64,000 nt of DNA from Cryomorphaceae bacterium (GCA_027485415.1 JAIXRC010000031.1:110046-174045), one strand, 5' to 3'. Counted from the stretch's first letter, positions 9,441 to 21,390 are shown. Notes: a model not told the origin generated them from the sequence alone. A program made the numbers and translations.

Positions 9441-10744
9441 AACGATTGTACTTTGATCCATTTAATGCGTTTTTTATCCGATGAAATGACGGTTAATTTC
9501 CATTTACCTACCACGATAAATTCGCGGTTTTTCAAGATTCTTTCTGCTACTTCCACGACGAATCCGCCCAAGGTTTCCGCATCGCCTTTTTTTTCTTCAA
9601 ATTCCTCGCCTTCAATATCGAGAATTTTGTAAAAATCGATCAACGACGTTCTACCAGCGAAAGAAAATCCATCTTCCAACACCTGATATTCTACTTGATC
9701 GTCGTCAAATTCATCGGTAATGTCTCCCACAATTTCCTCGAGAATATCCTCAAGCGTAACAATGCCAGCCGCCCCACCGTATTCGTCAACCACTACAGCC
9801 ATGTGCATTTTCATGGTTCTAAAATCTTGCAATAAATCATCGATTTTTTTGTTTTCAGGTACGAAATATGGCTTTCTAAGGAGCTTTTTCCAATCGAAAT
9901 CTTCTGCTGAGGTAAAATTGGGTAAGAGATCCTTTATGTACAGAATTCCGACAACATTATCTTCTTTATCGCTGAATACTGGAATGCGTGAAAATCCAGC
10001 ATCAATGACAAACGAAACAACCTCTTGGTAAGTAGAATCGATGGAAAGAGAGGACATTTCAATTCGGGGAGTCATGATTTGATCTGCTTCCGTTTTTCCG
10101 AAACGGACAATTCCTTCCAGAAGTCGTTGCTCGTCGTCGGTCGTATTTTCTTCAGTGGTAATTGCAATAGCGTATTCGAGTTCATCGGTTGAAATTTTGA
10201 GGTCTTTTTTGCCCAAACGCGCAATGAATGAGGTTCCATTAACCAATAACGATTTAAGCCATGATATGGGCGGATTCTTGCGGATGAAATCGAGAGGAAC
10301 CGACATTAATTTAGAAACCTTCAACGCATTGTTAGCCCCGTAAATTTTGGGGATCACTTCGCCAACAATCAGAATCAAAAGGGTAATTCCAAATATCTCA
10401 ACCAATAACTTGGACAATTCACTGTATCCGTCCATCACCTTATTCAGAATGAGGGTGGATAAAATAACAATCCCTACGTTAACGAAATTTATGGAAATCA
10501 GCAATAATGCTATCAATTCTCTTGGTTTTGCGATCAAGGATAAAACACGTTTCGATGTTTTGGAGTTTTCGCGTTTCAACTGTTCCTTTTCTTCAGGCTT
10601 AATGGAAAAAAACGCGGATTCTGAACTGGTGGTGAAAGCTGCCAGCACCAACAAGAGAAAAATTAACACCAAATAAACGGTTTCGGTGGACGTCCAAACA
10701 AACAAAGAAATCGATAAACCTATAGATTCGGAAGGGTCAGGCAT
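9437..10744 (-). CDS. gldE: Gliding motility-associated CNNM/CBS/CorC-domain protein GldE
   Basis: N-terminal TM domain, CBS pair (EADQIMTPRIEMSSLSID...VVVDEYGGAAGIVTLEDILEEIVGDI), CorC_HlyC C-terminus; ssb-gldE-gldD order. Confidence 0.88.
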   Translation of the reverse strand: MPDPSESIGLSISLFVWTSTETVYLVLIFLLLVLAAFTTSSESAFFSIKPEEKEQLKRENSKTSKRVLSLIAKPRELIALLLISINFVNVGIVILSTLILNKVMDGYSELSKLLVEIFGITLLILIVGEVIPKIYGANNALKVSKLMSVPLDFIRKNPPISWLKSLLVNGTSFIARLGKKDLKISTDELEYAIAITTEENTTDDEQRLLEGIVRFGKTEADQIMTPRIEMSSLSIDSTYQEVVSFVIDAGFSRIPVFSDKEDNVVGILYIKDLLPNFTSAEDFDWKKLLRKPYFVPENKKIDDLLQDFRTMKMHMAVVVDEYGGAAGIVTLEDILEEIVGDITDEFDDDQVEYQVLEDGFSFAGRTSLIDFYKILDIEGEEFEEKKGDAETLGGFVVEVAERILKNREFIVVGKWKLTVISSDKKRIKWIKVQSL

Positions 10745-10747
10745 AGT

Positions 10748-11188
10748 TTAGAATGGAAGTAAGTCGTCGTCTTGATCAAGAAATTCTGTCGCTTCCGTCA
10801 AGGGTTCGGAATGCGTTTTTGGATACGGGTCTTTAGGGGTATTCGCATGATCGGGTTTGGACAAAAGGATTAGTTCATCTGCCCAAACTTCGCTTTGATA
10901 TTTCGTAACACCTTCTTGGTCTTGTAGCGCACGTTTTTTCAATTTGCCTTCCACATATACTCTAGCTCCTTTGCACAGCAAGCGCTCGGCTACTTGTGCA
11001 AGACCCCGCCAAGCAACAATTTCATGCCAATCGGTTATTTCTCTTTTTTCACCGGTGTTCTGATCCGTGTAGGATTCGGAGGTCGCCAAGGAAAAATTGG
11101 CCACCACTCCACCGTTCTCAAAATATCGCACCTCGGGCTCTTTCCCTAGATACCCCATTAATATCACTTTATTGACACTTAAACTCAT
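10748..11188 (-). CDS. ssb: Single-stranded DNA-binding protein
   Basis: MSLSVNKVILMGYLGKEPEVRYFENGGVVANFSLATSE...WHEIVAWRGLA. Confidence 0.94.
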   Translation of the reverse strand: MSLSVNKVILMGYLGKEPEVRYFENGGVVANFSLATSESYTDQNTGEKREITDWHEIVAWRGLAQVAERLLCKGARVYVEGKLKKRALQDQEGVTKYQSEVWADELILLSKPDHANTPKDPYPKTHSEPLTEATEFLDQDDDLLPF

Positions 11189-11206
11189 GTGCTTTGCAAG
11201 CCTAAT

Positions 11207-13531
11207 TTACGCTTTTTTTCTACTGCCGCTTCTTTTTGCAGAAGATTTGGGTTGATTTTCAGAAAGATTCAAGCAATCTTCCAAGGTCAAGCTTGTCGGC
11301 TCGGTTCCTTTTGGAATTTTAACGTTAAGTTTTCCAACCTTAATGTACGGCCCGTACTTTCCATTGAGTACTAAAACATCGGGCCTTTCTTCAAAAGCAA
11401 CGATCGTGTTATTTGCCGCTCCTTGCACCTTTAGATCTATTAACTCCAGGGCTCTTTCAAGCGTAATTTCCATCACATCTTCCTCTTTGGGTATGGAGGC
11501 ATAGGTCTTACCTAACTGAACATAAGGGCCAAATTTCCCTATATTAGCCTTGATGACTTCTCCACCACGTTCCCCAACAATTCTCGGAAGTTTGAATAAC
11601 TCTAGCGCCTCTTCTAACGTTATGGATTGAATGGATTGATTTTTTTGCAACGAAGCGTATTGTGCTTTCACGCCTTCTTCTTGTTCATTCCCTATTTGGG
11701 CCACTGGACCATAGCGCCCCATGCGCACTATGACCTTACGCTTTGAGGTAGGATCGATACCCAATTCTCGCTCCCCTGTAACGCGAGCAGATTGATCCAA
11801 GGTATTTTGCACCTTGCCATGAAAGGAATTGTAGAACGAATCCAGCATGGAAGTCCAATGCATTTTTCCTTGCGCTATTTCATCAAAGGAGGCTTCAACC
11901 TGAGCGGTAAATTGGTAATCCATTATTTGCTGAAATTGTTCTTCCAAAAATTCGGTTACCAGCACCCCAATATCGGTTGGTATTAAGCGGTTTTTATCGC
12001 TTCCCGTTGTTTCAGTGTGCACGGATTCAACCAATCCCTTGGAGGATAAATGCATCTTGGTCAGTTGACGTTCCAGCGGCGGACGGTCGTTTTTAGCAAC
12101 ATACCCTCTTTTTTGAACGGTAGAAATGGTTGGCGCATAAGTCGAGGGTCTACCAATCCCTAATTCCTCCATTTTTTTAACTAAGCTAGCCTCCGAAAAA
12201 CGTGCTGGACCTCTGGTGTAACGTTGTGCTGCTGTTAATTCTATAAAATGCAACGATTCTTCCTTATCCACCTTTGGCAAGAGACCCGTCTCATCTTCGT
12301 TATCTACATTTTCCTCTTCATCAGCAACATTATATGCTTTTAAAAAACCATCGAATAATACGACTTCACCTCGCGCAATAAAACGCTTATCTTGTGGCGC
12401 TCCTTTAATTTTTAAAGTAGTTTTTTCAAATTTTGCCGCCGTCATTTGCGATGCAAGACAGCGTTTTCGAATTAAATCGTAAAGACGTTGCTCTTCACGG
12501 TTCGAAGAAACATCCACCGCCGAAAAATTGGTAGGACGTATCGCCTCGTGTGCCTCTTGGGCTCCCGCATTTTTCGTGGCGTATTGGGTTGTTTTGGAAT
12601 ACTCTGAACCATAACTTCGCAGAATTTCATCCTTGGCTTGATCTAAGGCGGTTTGCGATAAATTCGTTGAATCCGTTCGCATGTAGGTAATAAATCCACC
12701 TTCGTACAATTTTTGTGCGACAGACATGGTCCTCGATACAGAAAAACCAAGTTTAACCGAAGCCTCTTGTTGAAGTGTTGACGTTGTAAAAGGAGCTGCA
12801 GGGAAGCGGTTGTGAGGTTTCACCTCGACAGATTCTACGGAAAAATCACATCCGGGCAAACCATTCAAAAAGGCCTTTACTTCTTCGGGACTTTGCATGT
12901 GGTCTTCAAGCTCCGCTTTTAAGGAGCCTTTTGCCGCACCAAAAGTTGCCGTTAACTTAAAAAACGTAGTGGCTTCAAACGACGCAATTTCCTTTTCTCG
13001 TTCCACGATTAACCTCACCGCTACCGACTGAACACGGCCAGCGGATAGGCTCGGCTTTACTTTCTTCCATAGGACTGGCGACAATTCAAACCCGACAATT
13101 CGATCTAAAATCCGTCGTGCTTGTTGTGCATCTACTAAGTCCCTATCTATAAGCCTCGGATTATCAATGGATTTAAGAATCGCCGACTTCGTGATCTCGT
13201 TGAAGGTAATTCTCTTCGTTTGATGGATGTCCAAGCCTAAGGTTTCCAACAAATGCCATGAAATTGCTTCTCCCTCGCGGTCCTCATCCGTTGCTAACCA
13301 AACTGTTTCAACTTTGGAAGCAATCTTTTTTAAATCCGCCACCAATTGTTTTTTGTCGGCTGAAATCTCATAGGCGGGTAAAAAACCATTGCCGATGTCC
13401 ACAGATAGTCCTTTTTTCGAAAGATCACGGATGTGGCCATTGCTGGATCGAACAATGAAATCTTTGCCCAAATAACCTTCAATGGTCTTGGCTTTGGCGG
13501 GTGATTCAACGATTACTAAATTCTTGGACAT
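11207..13531 (-). CDS. topA: DNA topoisomerase I
   Basis: MSKNLVIVESPAKAKTIEGYLG, LATDEDREGEAISWHL, GFITYMRTDSTNLS catalytic Tyr, C-terminal lysine-rich tail. Confidence 0.96.
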   Translation of the reverse strand: MSKNLVIVESPAKAKTIEGYLGKDFIVRSSNGHIRDLSKKGLSVDIGNGFLPAYEISADKKQLVADLKKIASKVETVWLATDEDREGEAISWHLLETLGLDIHQTKRITFNEITKSAILKSIDNPRLIDRDLVDAQQARRILDRIVGFELSPVLWKKVKPSLSAGRVQSVAVRLIVEREKEIASFEATTFFKLTATFGAAKGSLKAELEDHMQSPEEVKAFLNGLPGCDFSVESVEVKPHNRFPAAPFTTSTLQQEASVKLGFSVSRTMSVAQKLYEGGFITYMRTDSTNLSQTALDQAKDEILRSYGSEYSKTTQYATKNAGAQEAHEAIRPTNFSAVDVSSNREEQRLYDLIRKRCLASQMTAAKFEKTTLKIKGAPQDKRFIARGEVVLFDGFLKAYNVADEEENVDNEDETGLLPKVDKEESLHFIELTAAQRYTRGPARFSEASLVKKMEELGIGRPSTYAPTISTVQKRGYVAKNDRPPLERQLTKMHLSSKGLVESVHTETTGSDKNRLIPTDIGVLVTEFLEEQFQQIMDYQFTAQVEASFDEIAQGKMHWTSMLDSFYNSFHGKVQNTLDQSARVTGERELGIDPTSKRKVIVRMGRYGPVAQIGNEQEEGVKAQYASLQKNQSIQSITLEEALELFKLPRIVGERGGEVIKANIGKFGPYVQLGKTYASIPKEEDVMEITLERALELIDLKVQGAANNTIVAFEERPDVLVLNGKYGPYIKVGKLNVKIPKGTEPTSLTLEDCLNLSENQPKSSAKRSGSRKKA

Positions 13532-13660
13532 GTAAAAATTTTAAGCAAAATTAAAACTAAAACAACGCAAAGCACACCAAAGTTGTTCAATATTTTACCT
13601 TGTGTTTCCATTAACCTATGGTTAAGTTTTTTAATTCTAAAATGTGGTAATCATGACATT

Positions 13661-13691
13661 TTGACACCTTGAAGATTTTTCATTAATTTTG
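13661..13691 (+). promoter_or_regulatory. Bacteroidota-type promoter of miaB
   Basis: TTG (13661-13663), 20 nt, TAATTTTG (13684-13691), matching the TTG/TAnnTTTG consensus. Confidence 0.65.
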
Positions 13692-13695
13692 CACT

Positions 13696-15132
13696 ATGGA
13701 ATCTGAACGAAATGCCTCTGAAATACTAGAAAACCGACAAGGTGAGGCGCTAGATTTATCCTACTCATCATTGCCCGGCGCTCATAAAAAACTGTATCTG
13801 GAAAGTTACGGCTGTCAAATGAATTTTTCAGACAGCGAAGTAGTTGCCTCCATATTAGCATCGGAGGGATACACTACCACTCGTGAAATCGAGCAAGCCG
13901 ACCTGGTTTTAATCAATACCTGTTCTATTCGTGAAAACGCGGAACAGCGCGTTCGTAATCGACTGACGGAATTCAAACACCTCAAAAGCAATCATCCTGA
14001 GATGGTTGTGGGCATTTTGGGTTGCATGGCAGAGCGACTCAAGAAAAATTTACTGGAAGAAGAAAAGTTAGTCGACCTTGTTGCCGGACCGGATGCATAC
14101 CGCGACTTACCCAACTTGATCGCCGAAGTAGGAACAGGACAACGCGCCGTAAACGTATTACTTTCTCGTGAAGAGACTTACGCGGATATTTCGCCCGTTC
14201 GGCTCGACAAGGGTGGCGTGTCGGCTTTTGTTACTATCATGCGAGGCTGCGACAATATGTGCTCTTTTTGCGTAGTGCCTTTCACCAGAGGCAGGGAGCG
14301 TTCCCGCGACCCAAAGTCCATCTTGCAAGAATGTCAAGACCTATTCAATGCTGGGTATCGAGAGGTAACCTTGTTGGGGCAAAACGTTGATAGTTATCGT
14401 TGGAACATGCTTTCCAAGGGTGACATCATCAACCCCGAAGAGTCAGCAATGAATTTCGCTGAATTGCTATGTGCTGTGGCTGAGCTATCCCCTGAACTTC
14501 GGATCCGATTCAGTACCTCGCACCCAAAAGACATGACTAATGACGTTTTGGAGGCGATTGCTCGTTATAAAAATATCTGTAATTATATTCATCTACCGGT
14601 ACAATCAGGACATACCGATGTCTTAAGCAGAATGAACCGTGGATATTCTAGGGAATGGTACCTGGAACGCATTGAAGCGATTCAACGAATTATTCCAGAT
14701 TGCGCCATTTCTACCGATATTATTTCAGGATTTTGTGGAGAAACGGAAGAGGAGCATCAAGCTACTGTTTCATTAATGAACGAGGTGGTTTTTGACTACG
14801 CATACATGTTCAAATATTCCGAGCGACCAAAAACCTTGGCGGAGCGGAAATTTGAGGACGATGTTCCCGATGAAACGAAATCTCGTAGACTCCAAGAGAT
14901 TATTGAGCTTCAAACAAAACACAGCGCTGAACGAAACAGGGCCCGTGTTGGCGAGGTATACGAAATCCTGGTTGAAGGCCCATCTCGCAGATCCGAGGAA
15001 CAGTACTGTGGCAGAAATTCACAAAACAGCATGGTTGTTTTTGATCGGAAGAATGTTCAGGTTGGCTCGTATGTAATGGTTCGCATTACTTCATGTACTT
15101 CCGCAACGTTAATCGGAGAATTGGTCGAATAA
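13696..15132 (+). CDS. miaB: tRNA-2-methylthio-N6-dimethylallyladenosine synthase
   Basis: [13 protein letters not shown], radical [24 protein letters not shown]-terminal TRAM-like region. Confidence 0.95.
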   Translation: MESERNASEILENRQGEALDLSYSSLPGAHKKLYLESYGCQMNFSDSEVVASILASEGYTTTREIEQADLVLINTCSIRENAEQRVRNRLTEFKHLKSNHPEMVVGILGCMAERLKKNLLEEEKLVDLVAGPDAYRDLPNLIAEVGTGQRAVNVLLSREETYADISPVRLDKGGVSAFVTIMRGCDNMCSFCVVPFTRGRERSRDPKSILQECQDLFNAGYREVTLLGQNVDSYRWNMLSKGDIINPEESAMNFAELLCAVAELSPELRIRFSTSHPKDMTNDVLEAIARYKNICNYIHLPVQSGHTDVLSRMNRGYSREWYLERIEAIQRIIPDCAISTDIISGFCGETEEEHQATVSLMNEVVFDYAYMFKYSERPKTLAERKFEDDVPDETKSRRLQEIIELQTKHSAERNRARVGEVYEILVEGPSRRSEEQYCGRNSQNSMVVFDRKNVQVGSYVMVRITSCTSATLIGELVE

Positions 15133-15144
15133 AACGAAAACGGC

Positions 15145-16383
15145 ATGAATCTAATCCAAATTAAACAGCGATTTGGAATTGTTGGTAACAACCCTTCCTT
15201 GAACAGGGCACTCGAAGTTGCAGCTCAAGTGGCCCCAACCGATCTTTCGGTTTTAGTAACAGGTGAAAGCGGAACCGGAAAAGAAATCATACCACAAGTC
15301 ATACACCAGTTAAGTTCCAGAAAACACAAAGAATATATTGCTGTCAACTGCGGCGCCATTCCAGAAGGAACAATAGATTCAGAGCTGTTTGGTCATGAAA
15401 AGGGATCTTTTACGGGTGCGGCTGGCAGCCGACAAGGATACTTCGAAACAGCAAATGGAGGCACAATTTTTTTAGACGAGGTAGCAGAATTACCAATGCA
15501 AACCCAAGTTCGCTTGCTGCGAGTGCTTGAAACCGGTGAATTCATGCGTGTTGGTGCGTCTAAGCCCCAAAAAACGAATGTACGCGTTGTGGCCGCCACC
15601 AACGAACCCATGCAAAAGGCCATTGCGAAGGGGAAATTCCGAGAAGATTTGTTTTATCGTCTGAGTGCCATTCCCGTGCACCTACCCCCGCTCCGAGAAC
15701 GAGGAGAAGACATTCATTTGCTCTTTAGAAAATTTGCCAGCGATTTCGCCGAACGGTATAGAATGCCTACCATACGGTTGGAACCCGAAGCCATTTCCTT
15801 GTTGAGCGAATATCCTTGGCCAGGAAATATACGCCAGCTAAAAAACACAGTAGAACAAATCAGCATCATTGAGACGGATCGTTCTATAGACGCGTACGTT
15901 CTGCAACAATACCTAACCCCGGTCAAAGAGTCCGTTCCTACATTAATGGTAGAAGCTCAACAAGAATCGATCAATGAGCGGGAATTGATGTATAAATTCC
16001 TTTTCGACATGAAACGCGATTTAACCGACTTAAAGAAGTTGGTGGTAGAGGTGTTAAATCAATCCGGGGGTTTCAAAGTTGCACCTGACCACCGACCAAT
16101 ATTAGAAAAGCTATACCAAGATATCGATATTGCTCCGCTTCAAGGAGAGATTATACCTCAAGGCATTCAACCGCCTATGCTGGAAAGCACTCCGGTAATT
16201 GATGAACATTTTGTGCTTCATGAAGAATACGAAGAATCGTTGTCCTTAGAAGCACGTGAACGGGAATTGATTACCAAAGCATTGGAAAAACACCGAGGCA
16301 AGAGAAAACATGCCGCTCAGGAATTGGGCATTTCGGAGCGTACTTTGTACCGAAAAATTAAAGAATTTAAATTAGGAGAGTGA
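15145..16383 (+). CDS. Sigma-54-interacting transcriptional regulator (AAA+ and Fis-type HTH, no N-terminal receiver domain)
   Basis: GESGTGKE, FGHEKGSFTGA, GGTIFLDEVAELP, C-terminal RKHAAQELGISERTLYRKIKE. Confidence 0.93.
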   Translation: MNLIQIKQRFGIVGNNPSLNRALEVAAQVAPTDLSVLVTGESGTGKEIIPQVIHQLSSRKHKEYIAVNCGAIPEGTIDSELFGHEKGSFTGAAGSRQGYFETANGGTIFLDEVAELPMQTQVRLLRVLETGEFMRVGASKPQKTNVRVVAATNEPMQKAIAKGKFREDLFYRLSAIPVHLPPLRERGEDIHLLFRKFASDFAERYRMPTIRLEPEAISLLSEYPWPGNIRQLKNTVEQISIIETDRSIDAYVLQQYLTPVKESVPTLMVEAQQESINERELMYKFLFDMKRDLTDLKKLVVEVLNQSGGFKVAPDHRPILEKLYQDIDIAPLQGEIIPQGIQPPMLESTPVIDEHFVLHEEYEESLSLEARERELITKALEKHRGKRKHAAQELGISERTLYRKIKEFKLGE

Positions 16384-16889
16384 AATTACTGTTGCTTTTA
16401 ATTTTGGTTGGTTTTTTAACGGCTTGTTGGCCCAGCAGAATTGGATTTCGGGATGTTGGGGGCATGCCAGAAGAATGGAAAAGTTTTCACCTACAAACCC
16501 TTCAAATTAATGCCTCTACATGCCCCTTGAACTATTCCCCGAATCTTTCCGAGGCCTTAAAAGATGGAATCCAAAACAATTCACGGTTGAATTTAGCCGT
16601 CAATGCAAAAGACGCTGAAGTCAGGATTTCTGGTGAAATCACTCAATATAACGTTCAGCCCATTGCGCTTCAAAATGGGGATAACGCCGCCAAAAACAGG
16701 TTAAGTGTTACGGTTCAATTTTCCATTAACACCGTTGTCCCGAAGCAAGAGGAAATCAAATTAAGCGTAACGCGGTTTTCCGACTTTGATGCAACCACGA
16801 ATTTCGCATCCGTAGAAAATCAATTATTAGCGGCTATTAATGAGCAAATCGTACAAGACGTACTTAATAAATTAATGAGCAACTGGTGA
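16380..16889 (+). CDS. lptE: LPS-assembly lipoprotein LptE-family protein
   Basis: Short secreted protein after the sigma-54 regulator; LQTLQINASTCPLNYSPNLSEALKDGIQNNSRLNL, RISGEITQY. Confidence 0.75.
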   Translation: MKLLLLLILVGFLTACWPSRIGFRDVGGMPEEWKSFHLQTLQINASTCPLNYSPNLSEALKDGIQNNSRLNLAVNAKDAEVRISGEITQYNVQPIALQNGDNAAKNRLSVTVQFSINTVVPKQEEIKLSVTRFSDFDATTNFASVENQLLAAINEQIVQDVLNKLMSNW

Positions 16890-17908
16890 GTTGGAATAAA
16901 AATACCTTGAACCAACTAATCTTGAACCCGCAACTTATCGCGGGAGGAGATCTCGACCATTTAAAACAATTGGCCGAAGAATTTCCTTATGCCAGTGTTT
17001 TTGCATTGGCCTACCTTGAAGGATTAAAAAAAAACGAGGACATCCGATTTGAACGCGAGCTTCCACATTTTGCCTACCGCATTAGTAACCGAGCAAGGCT
17101 CTATTCACTGCTCGAACATAAGGCGGAAACCAGCCCAAACGAAATAACCAACGAGAACGCAACGATATTCAAAGAACCCGAATCATTAAAAACTTCATTA
17201 GGGGAAACGACAAGCTCTGAGGAAAACCATGCACATGCGGAAGTGGCATACCTTCGAGATGAAGTACAATTGCGAGAATCAGAGGAAAATCTCCAGGAGG
17301 AACCATTAACTGAACCTGCAACCAAAGAGCCAAGTGAATCTTTTGCTTCAGAAGACACGGGAACGGAGGCCCTTACACGTGAACAAGAACCGCCATTAAA
17401 TACCCATGAGGAACCAAGCAACGATCCACTTGCCAAACTTATTGAATCCTCAGTAGCCTTGGCACAATACCAAAAGGAATTTTACGAAACCGTCTCCCAA
17501 GAGGAAGGCGTAGGAGAAGCTTTAATAGAGGCAACCGACGAAAACTCCATTGAATTGGAAGAGAACAACATTGCAAAAGAAGAAATCAAACACGATGCTT
17601 CATCAGAATCGTCTAGCGTCAAGACCTTTAGCGAATGGCTGTTATCTAAAGAAGATGCAAGCTTGACCCCTTCTCTGGTAGAACCGGTTGAGGCTCCTCG
17701 AGCGAGAACAGAATTTTATTCTCCGATAAAGAAAGCAAAGCAGAGTCTCAACAGCGATACGATTCCGGTTAGCGAAACCTTGGCGAAAATTTTCGTTCTT
17801 CAGGGGAATTTACCACGTGCAATTGCGATTTATGAGCAACTTATTTTGACTTTTCCGAAAAAAAAGAGTTACTTTGCATCCCAAATTAAGAAATTAAACC
17901 AATGTTAA
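16886..17908 (+). CDS. Hypothetical protein with acidic low-complexity middle and C-terminal TPR-like motif
   Basis: Conserved-type position between lptE and secG; ETLAKIFVLQGNLPRAIAIYEQLILTFPKKKSYFASQI. Confidence 0.7.
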   Translation: MSWNKNTLNQLILNPQLIAGGDLDHLKQLAEEFPYASVFALAYLEGLKKNEDIRFERELPHFAYRISNRARLYSLLEHKAETSPNEITNENATIFKEPESLKTSLGETTSSEENHAHAEVAYLRDEVQLRESEENLQEEPLTEPATKEPSESFASEDTGTEALTREQEPPLNTHEEPSNDPLAKLIESSVALAQYQKEFYETVSQEEGVGEALIEATDENSIELEENNIAKEEIKHDASSESSSVKTFSEWLLSKEDASLTPSLVEPVEAPRARTEFYSPIKKAKQSLNSDTIPVSETLAKIFVLQGNLPRAIAIYEQLILTFPKKKSYFASQIKKLNQC

Positions 17909-18204
17909 CTACCCTTTTATCGATTGTCATTACTTTGGCGGCCATACTTTTAATCGCTGTGGTATTTATTCAAAATCCGAAAGGCGGTGGCATAAGCAAC
18001 GATTTTGGTAGTGTTGCTCAATTGGGCGGTGTAAAACAAACCACCGAATTTATTCATAAACTTACATGGGGTTTAGTAGGAACCATTGCCATTTGCAGTA
18101 TCTTAATTACTATGCAGCAACCCAAACCGCAAAGCGCTGATGGGAAGGCCAAGGCACAAAAGCAAGAAAATACCTCGCAACCAGCGAAGGGTTCTAAAAA
18201 ATAA
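17902..18204 (+). CDS. secG: Preprotein translocase subunit SecG
   Basis: IVFIQNPKGGGISNDFGSVAQLGGVKQTTEFIHKLTW, two TM helices. Confidence 0.92.
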   Translation: MLTTLLSIVITLAAILLIAVVFIQNPKGGGISNDFGSVAQLGGVKQTTEFIHKLTWGLVGTIAICSILITMQQPKPQSADGKAKAQKQENTSQPAKGSKK

Positions 18205-18220
18205 TTTTCCTTTTCAATGT

Positions 18221-18240
18221 CAGTATGTCACCTCATACTG
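18221..18240. promoter_or_regulatory. Inverted repeat upstream of groESL, candidate operator
   Basis: cagtatg-tcacct-catactg, perfect 7-bp arms, 89 bp upstream of groES. Confidence 0.4.
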
Positions 18241-18328
18241 CCAATCTGCACGCGTTAAATGCTAAAATGACGCTTTCTTTCTGATGGTATGAATTTCGCT
18301 GTATAGCGGAAAACAAAAAAAAACAATC

Positions 18329-18604
18329 ATGTCAGTAAAATTTAAACCATTGGCGGATCGAGTTCTAGTAGAGCCCGCGCCAGCAGAACAAAAAACAGCG
18401 AGTGGTATTATTATTCCTGATACCGCTAAAGAAAAACCGCTTAAAGGAAAAGTATTGGCTGTTGGAGGAGGAAAAAAAGATGAACCGATGAATTTGAAAG
18501 TCGGCGATGTTGTTCTTTATGGACAATATGCGGGGACCGAAATTAAATTGGATGGGAATTCCTACCTCATTATGCGCGAGTCGGATATTTACGGAGTATT
18601 TTAA
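18329..18604 (+). CDS. groES: Co-chaperonin GroES
   Basis: [45 protein letters not shown]. Confidence 0.97.
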   Translation: MSVKFKPLADRVLVEPAPAEQKTASGIIIPDTAKEKPLKGKVLAVGGGKKDEPMNLKVGDVVLYGQYAGTEIKLDGNSYLIMRESDIYGVF

Positions 18605-18634
18605 GTAAGTCATTAACCCAAATTAATTTAAATC

Positions 18635-20272
<1,638 letters not shown>

Positions 20273-20279
20273 GTTCGAC

Positions 20280-20317
20280 AAGCTCTCCTACATAGGAAAA
20301 GCTCTCCTACCTAGGAC
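20280..20317. repeat. Two tandem 19-bp repeats downstream of groEL
   Basis: aagctctcctacataggaa / aagctctcctacctaggac; each contains a tccta-N2-tagga palindrome. Confidence 0.75.
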
Positions 20318-20371
20318 AAGCCGGCCTTTTTGGCTTGCTTGTAAAGTTAAAGTTCAATTATCAACGGAAAT

Positions 20372-20393
20372 AGCGTCCCGCATGCGGGGCGCT
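20372..20393 (+). terminator. Strong GC-rich hairpin downstream of groEL
   Basis: agcgtcccgc-at-gcggggcgct, 10-bp stem with one GU wobble, followed by ttctcgttt. Confidence 0.55.
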
Positions 20394-20443
20394 TTCTCGT
20401 TTCCTTCTTCCCGGAATACGGATAGTTGGAGACGTCAACATAG

Positions 20444-20464
20444 AGTCCCGCTTGTAGCGGGACT
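20444..20464. terminator. Hairpin between groEL and a convergent hydrolase
   Basis: agtcccgc-ttgta-gcgggact perfect 8-bp stem. Confidence 0.55.
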
Positions 20465-20466
20465 TT

Positions 20467-21390
20467 CTATTTCAGTAGGCTTTGTAGTATTGGACCGATT
20501 CTTGCCGCCCAATCGCGCTCTGAATGTCCAGAATTAGTGACCAATTTCATGGTAACTTTATTTTTCTTTGAACAAGAATTTAGAGCAACTTCGAATGCGG
20601 GAAAATATGCAGCGTACGATGCGTCCAGGGATTGATCTCCTCGATCAATATAAATATGCTTCCCTTCTAAATTCGCTGAAATGGATGCAATAAACCCATT
20701 AAAAGCAAGCATCAACGGGACCTTATAACGGTCAGCAAATTTCCAATAATTGATGAGTGGAAGATGTATAGAAAGGCATGCGACGTTGGAAACCTCATCG
20801 GGATGGGTTAATAAAAAACTTAACGAAACAACGCCCCCCATACTTGAACCTACCATAGTTCGATGCACTCCACCACGATTTACCCTCCAATGATTTTCTA
20901 TTAAAGGAAAAACTTCGTGAATAAGCGCTTCGGCATAAGCATCAAAGCGTGGTAAACCATTCCACAAGGAATCACGCAAGGCAAACTGAACATCCAAGGG
21001 GAGTTTTGAATAAATAGGCGAAGGAAAATACTCAGCGTACCGATTGTTGGGGTCATTATCAATTCCAACTAAAATACAGTGCTTTTTTGAAAGATATTTC
21101 GTCGCTGAATTGGCCAAATCCCACGATTGGTGATTCCATGTTGCGCTTGAATCAAAAAGCATTTGGCCGTCATGGAAGTACACAACATCGAATCGTTTTT
21201 TTGATTTTATATATTGTTTGGGCACCCAAACCCGGATGATTCGTCCTTTGAGGTAACCTTGCGTTACGGCTGATTCGAAAAGATTTCCCGAAGTAGGTTG
21301 AACGATTGAGCGTTTCCATACGAATGGGTTCACTTGAGCATAGCCTAAAAATGAAAGCGAAATACTCAAAGCGAATAAACAGTTTTTCAT
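20467..21390 (-). CDS. Alpha/beta hydrolase-superfamily esterase
   Basis: Signal peptide; VVYFHDGQMLFDS; MVGSSMGGVVSLSFLLTHPDEVSNVACLS nucleophile elbow; GHSERDWAARI. Confidence 0.85.
   Translation of the reverse strand: MKNCLFALSISLSFLGYAQVNPFVWKRSIVQPTSGNLFESAVTQGYLKGRIIRVWVPKQYIKSKKRFDVVYFHDGQMLFDSSATWNHQSWDLANSATKYLSKKHCILVGIDNDPNNRYAEYFPSPIYSKLPLDVQFALRDSLWNGLPRFDAYAEALIHEVFPLIENHWRVNRGGVHRTMVGSSMGGVVSLSFLLTHPDEVSNVACLSIHLPLINYWKFADRYKVPLMLAFNGFIASISANLEGKHIYIDRGDQSLDASYAAYFPAFEVALNSCSKKNKVTMKLVTNSGHSERDWAARIGPILQSLLK

Noticed and set aside
18205-18328. CIRCE element for HrcA
   Set aside because: The TTAGCACTC/GAGTGCTAA arms are not present; only a different 7-bp inverted repeat was found.
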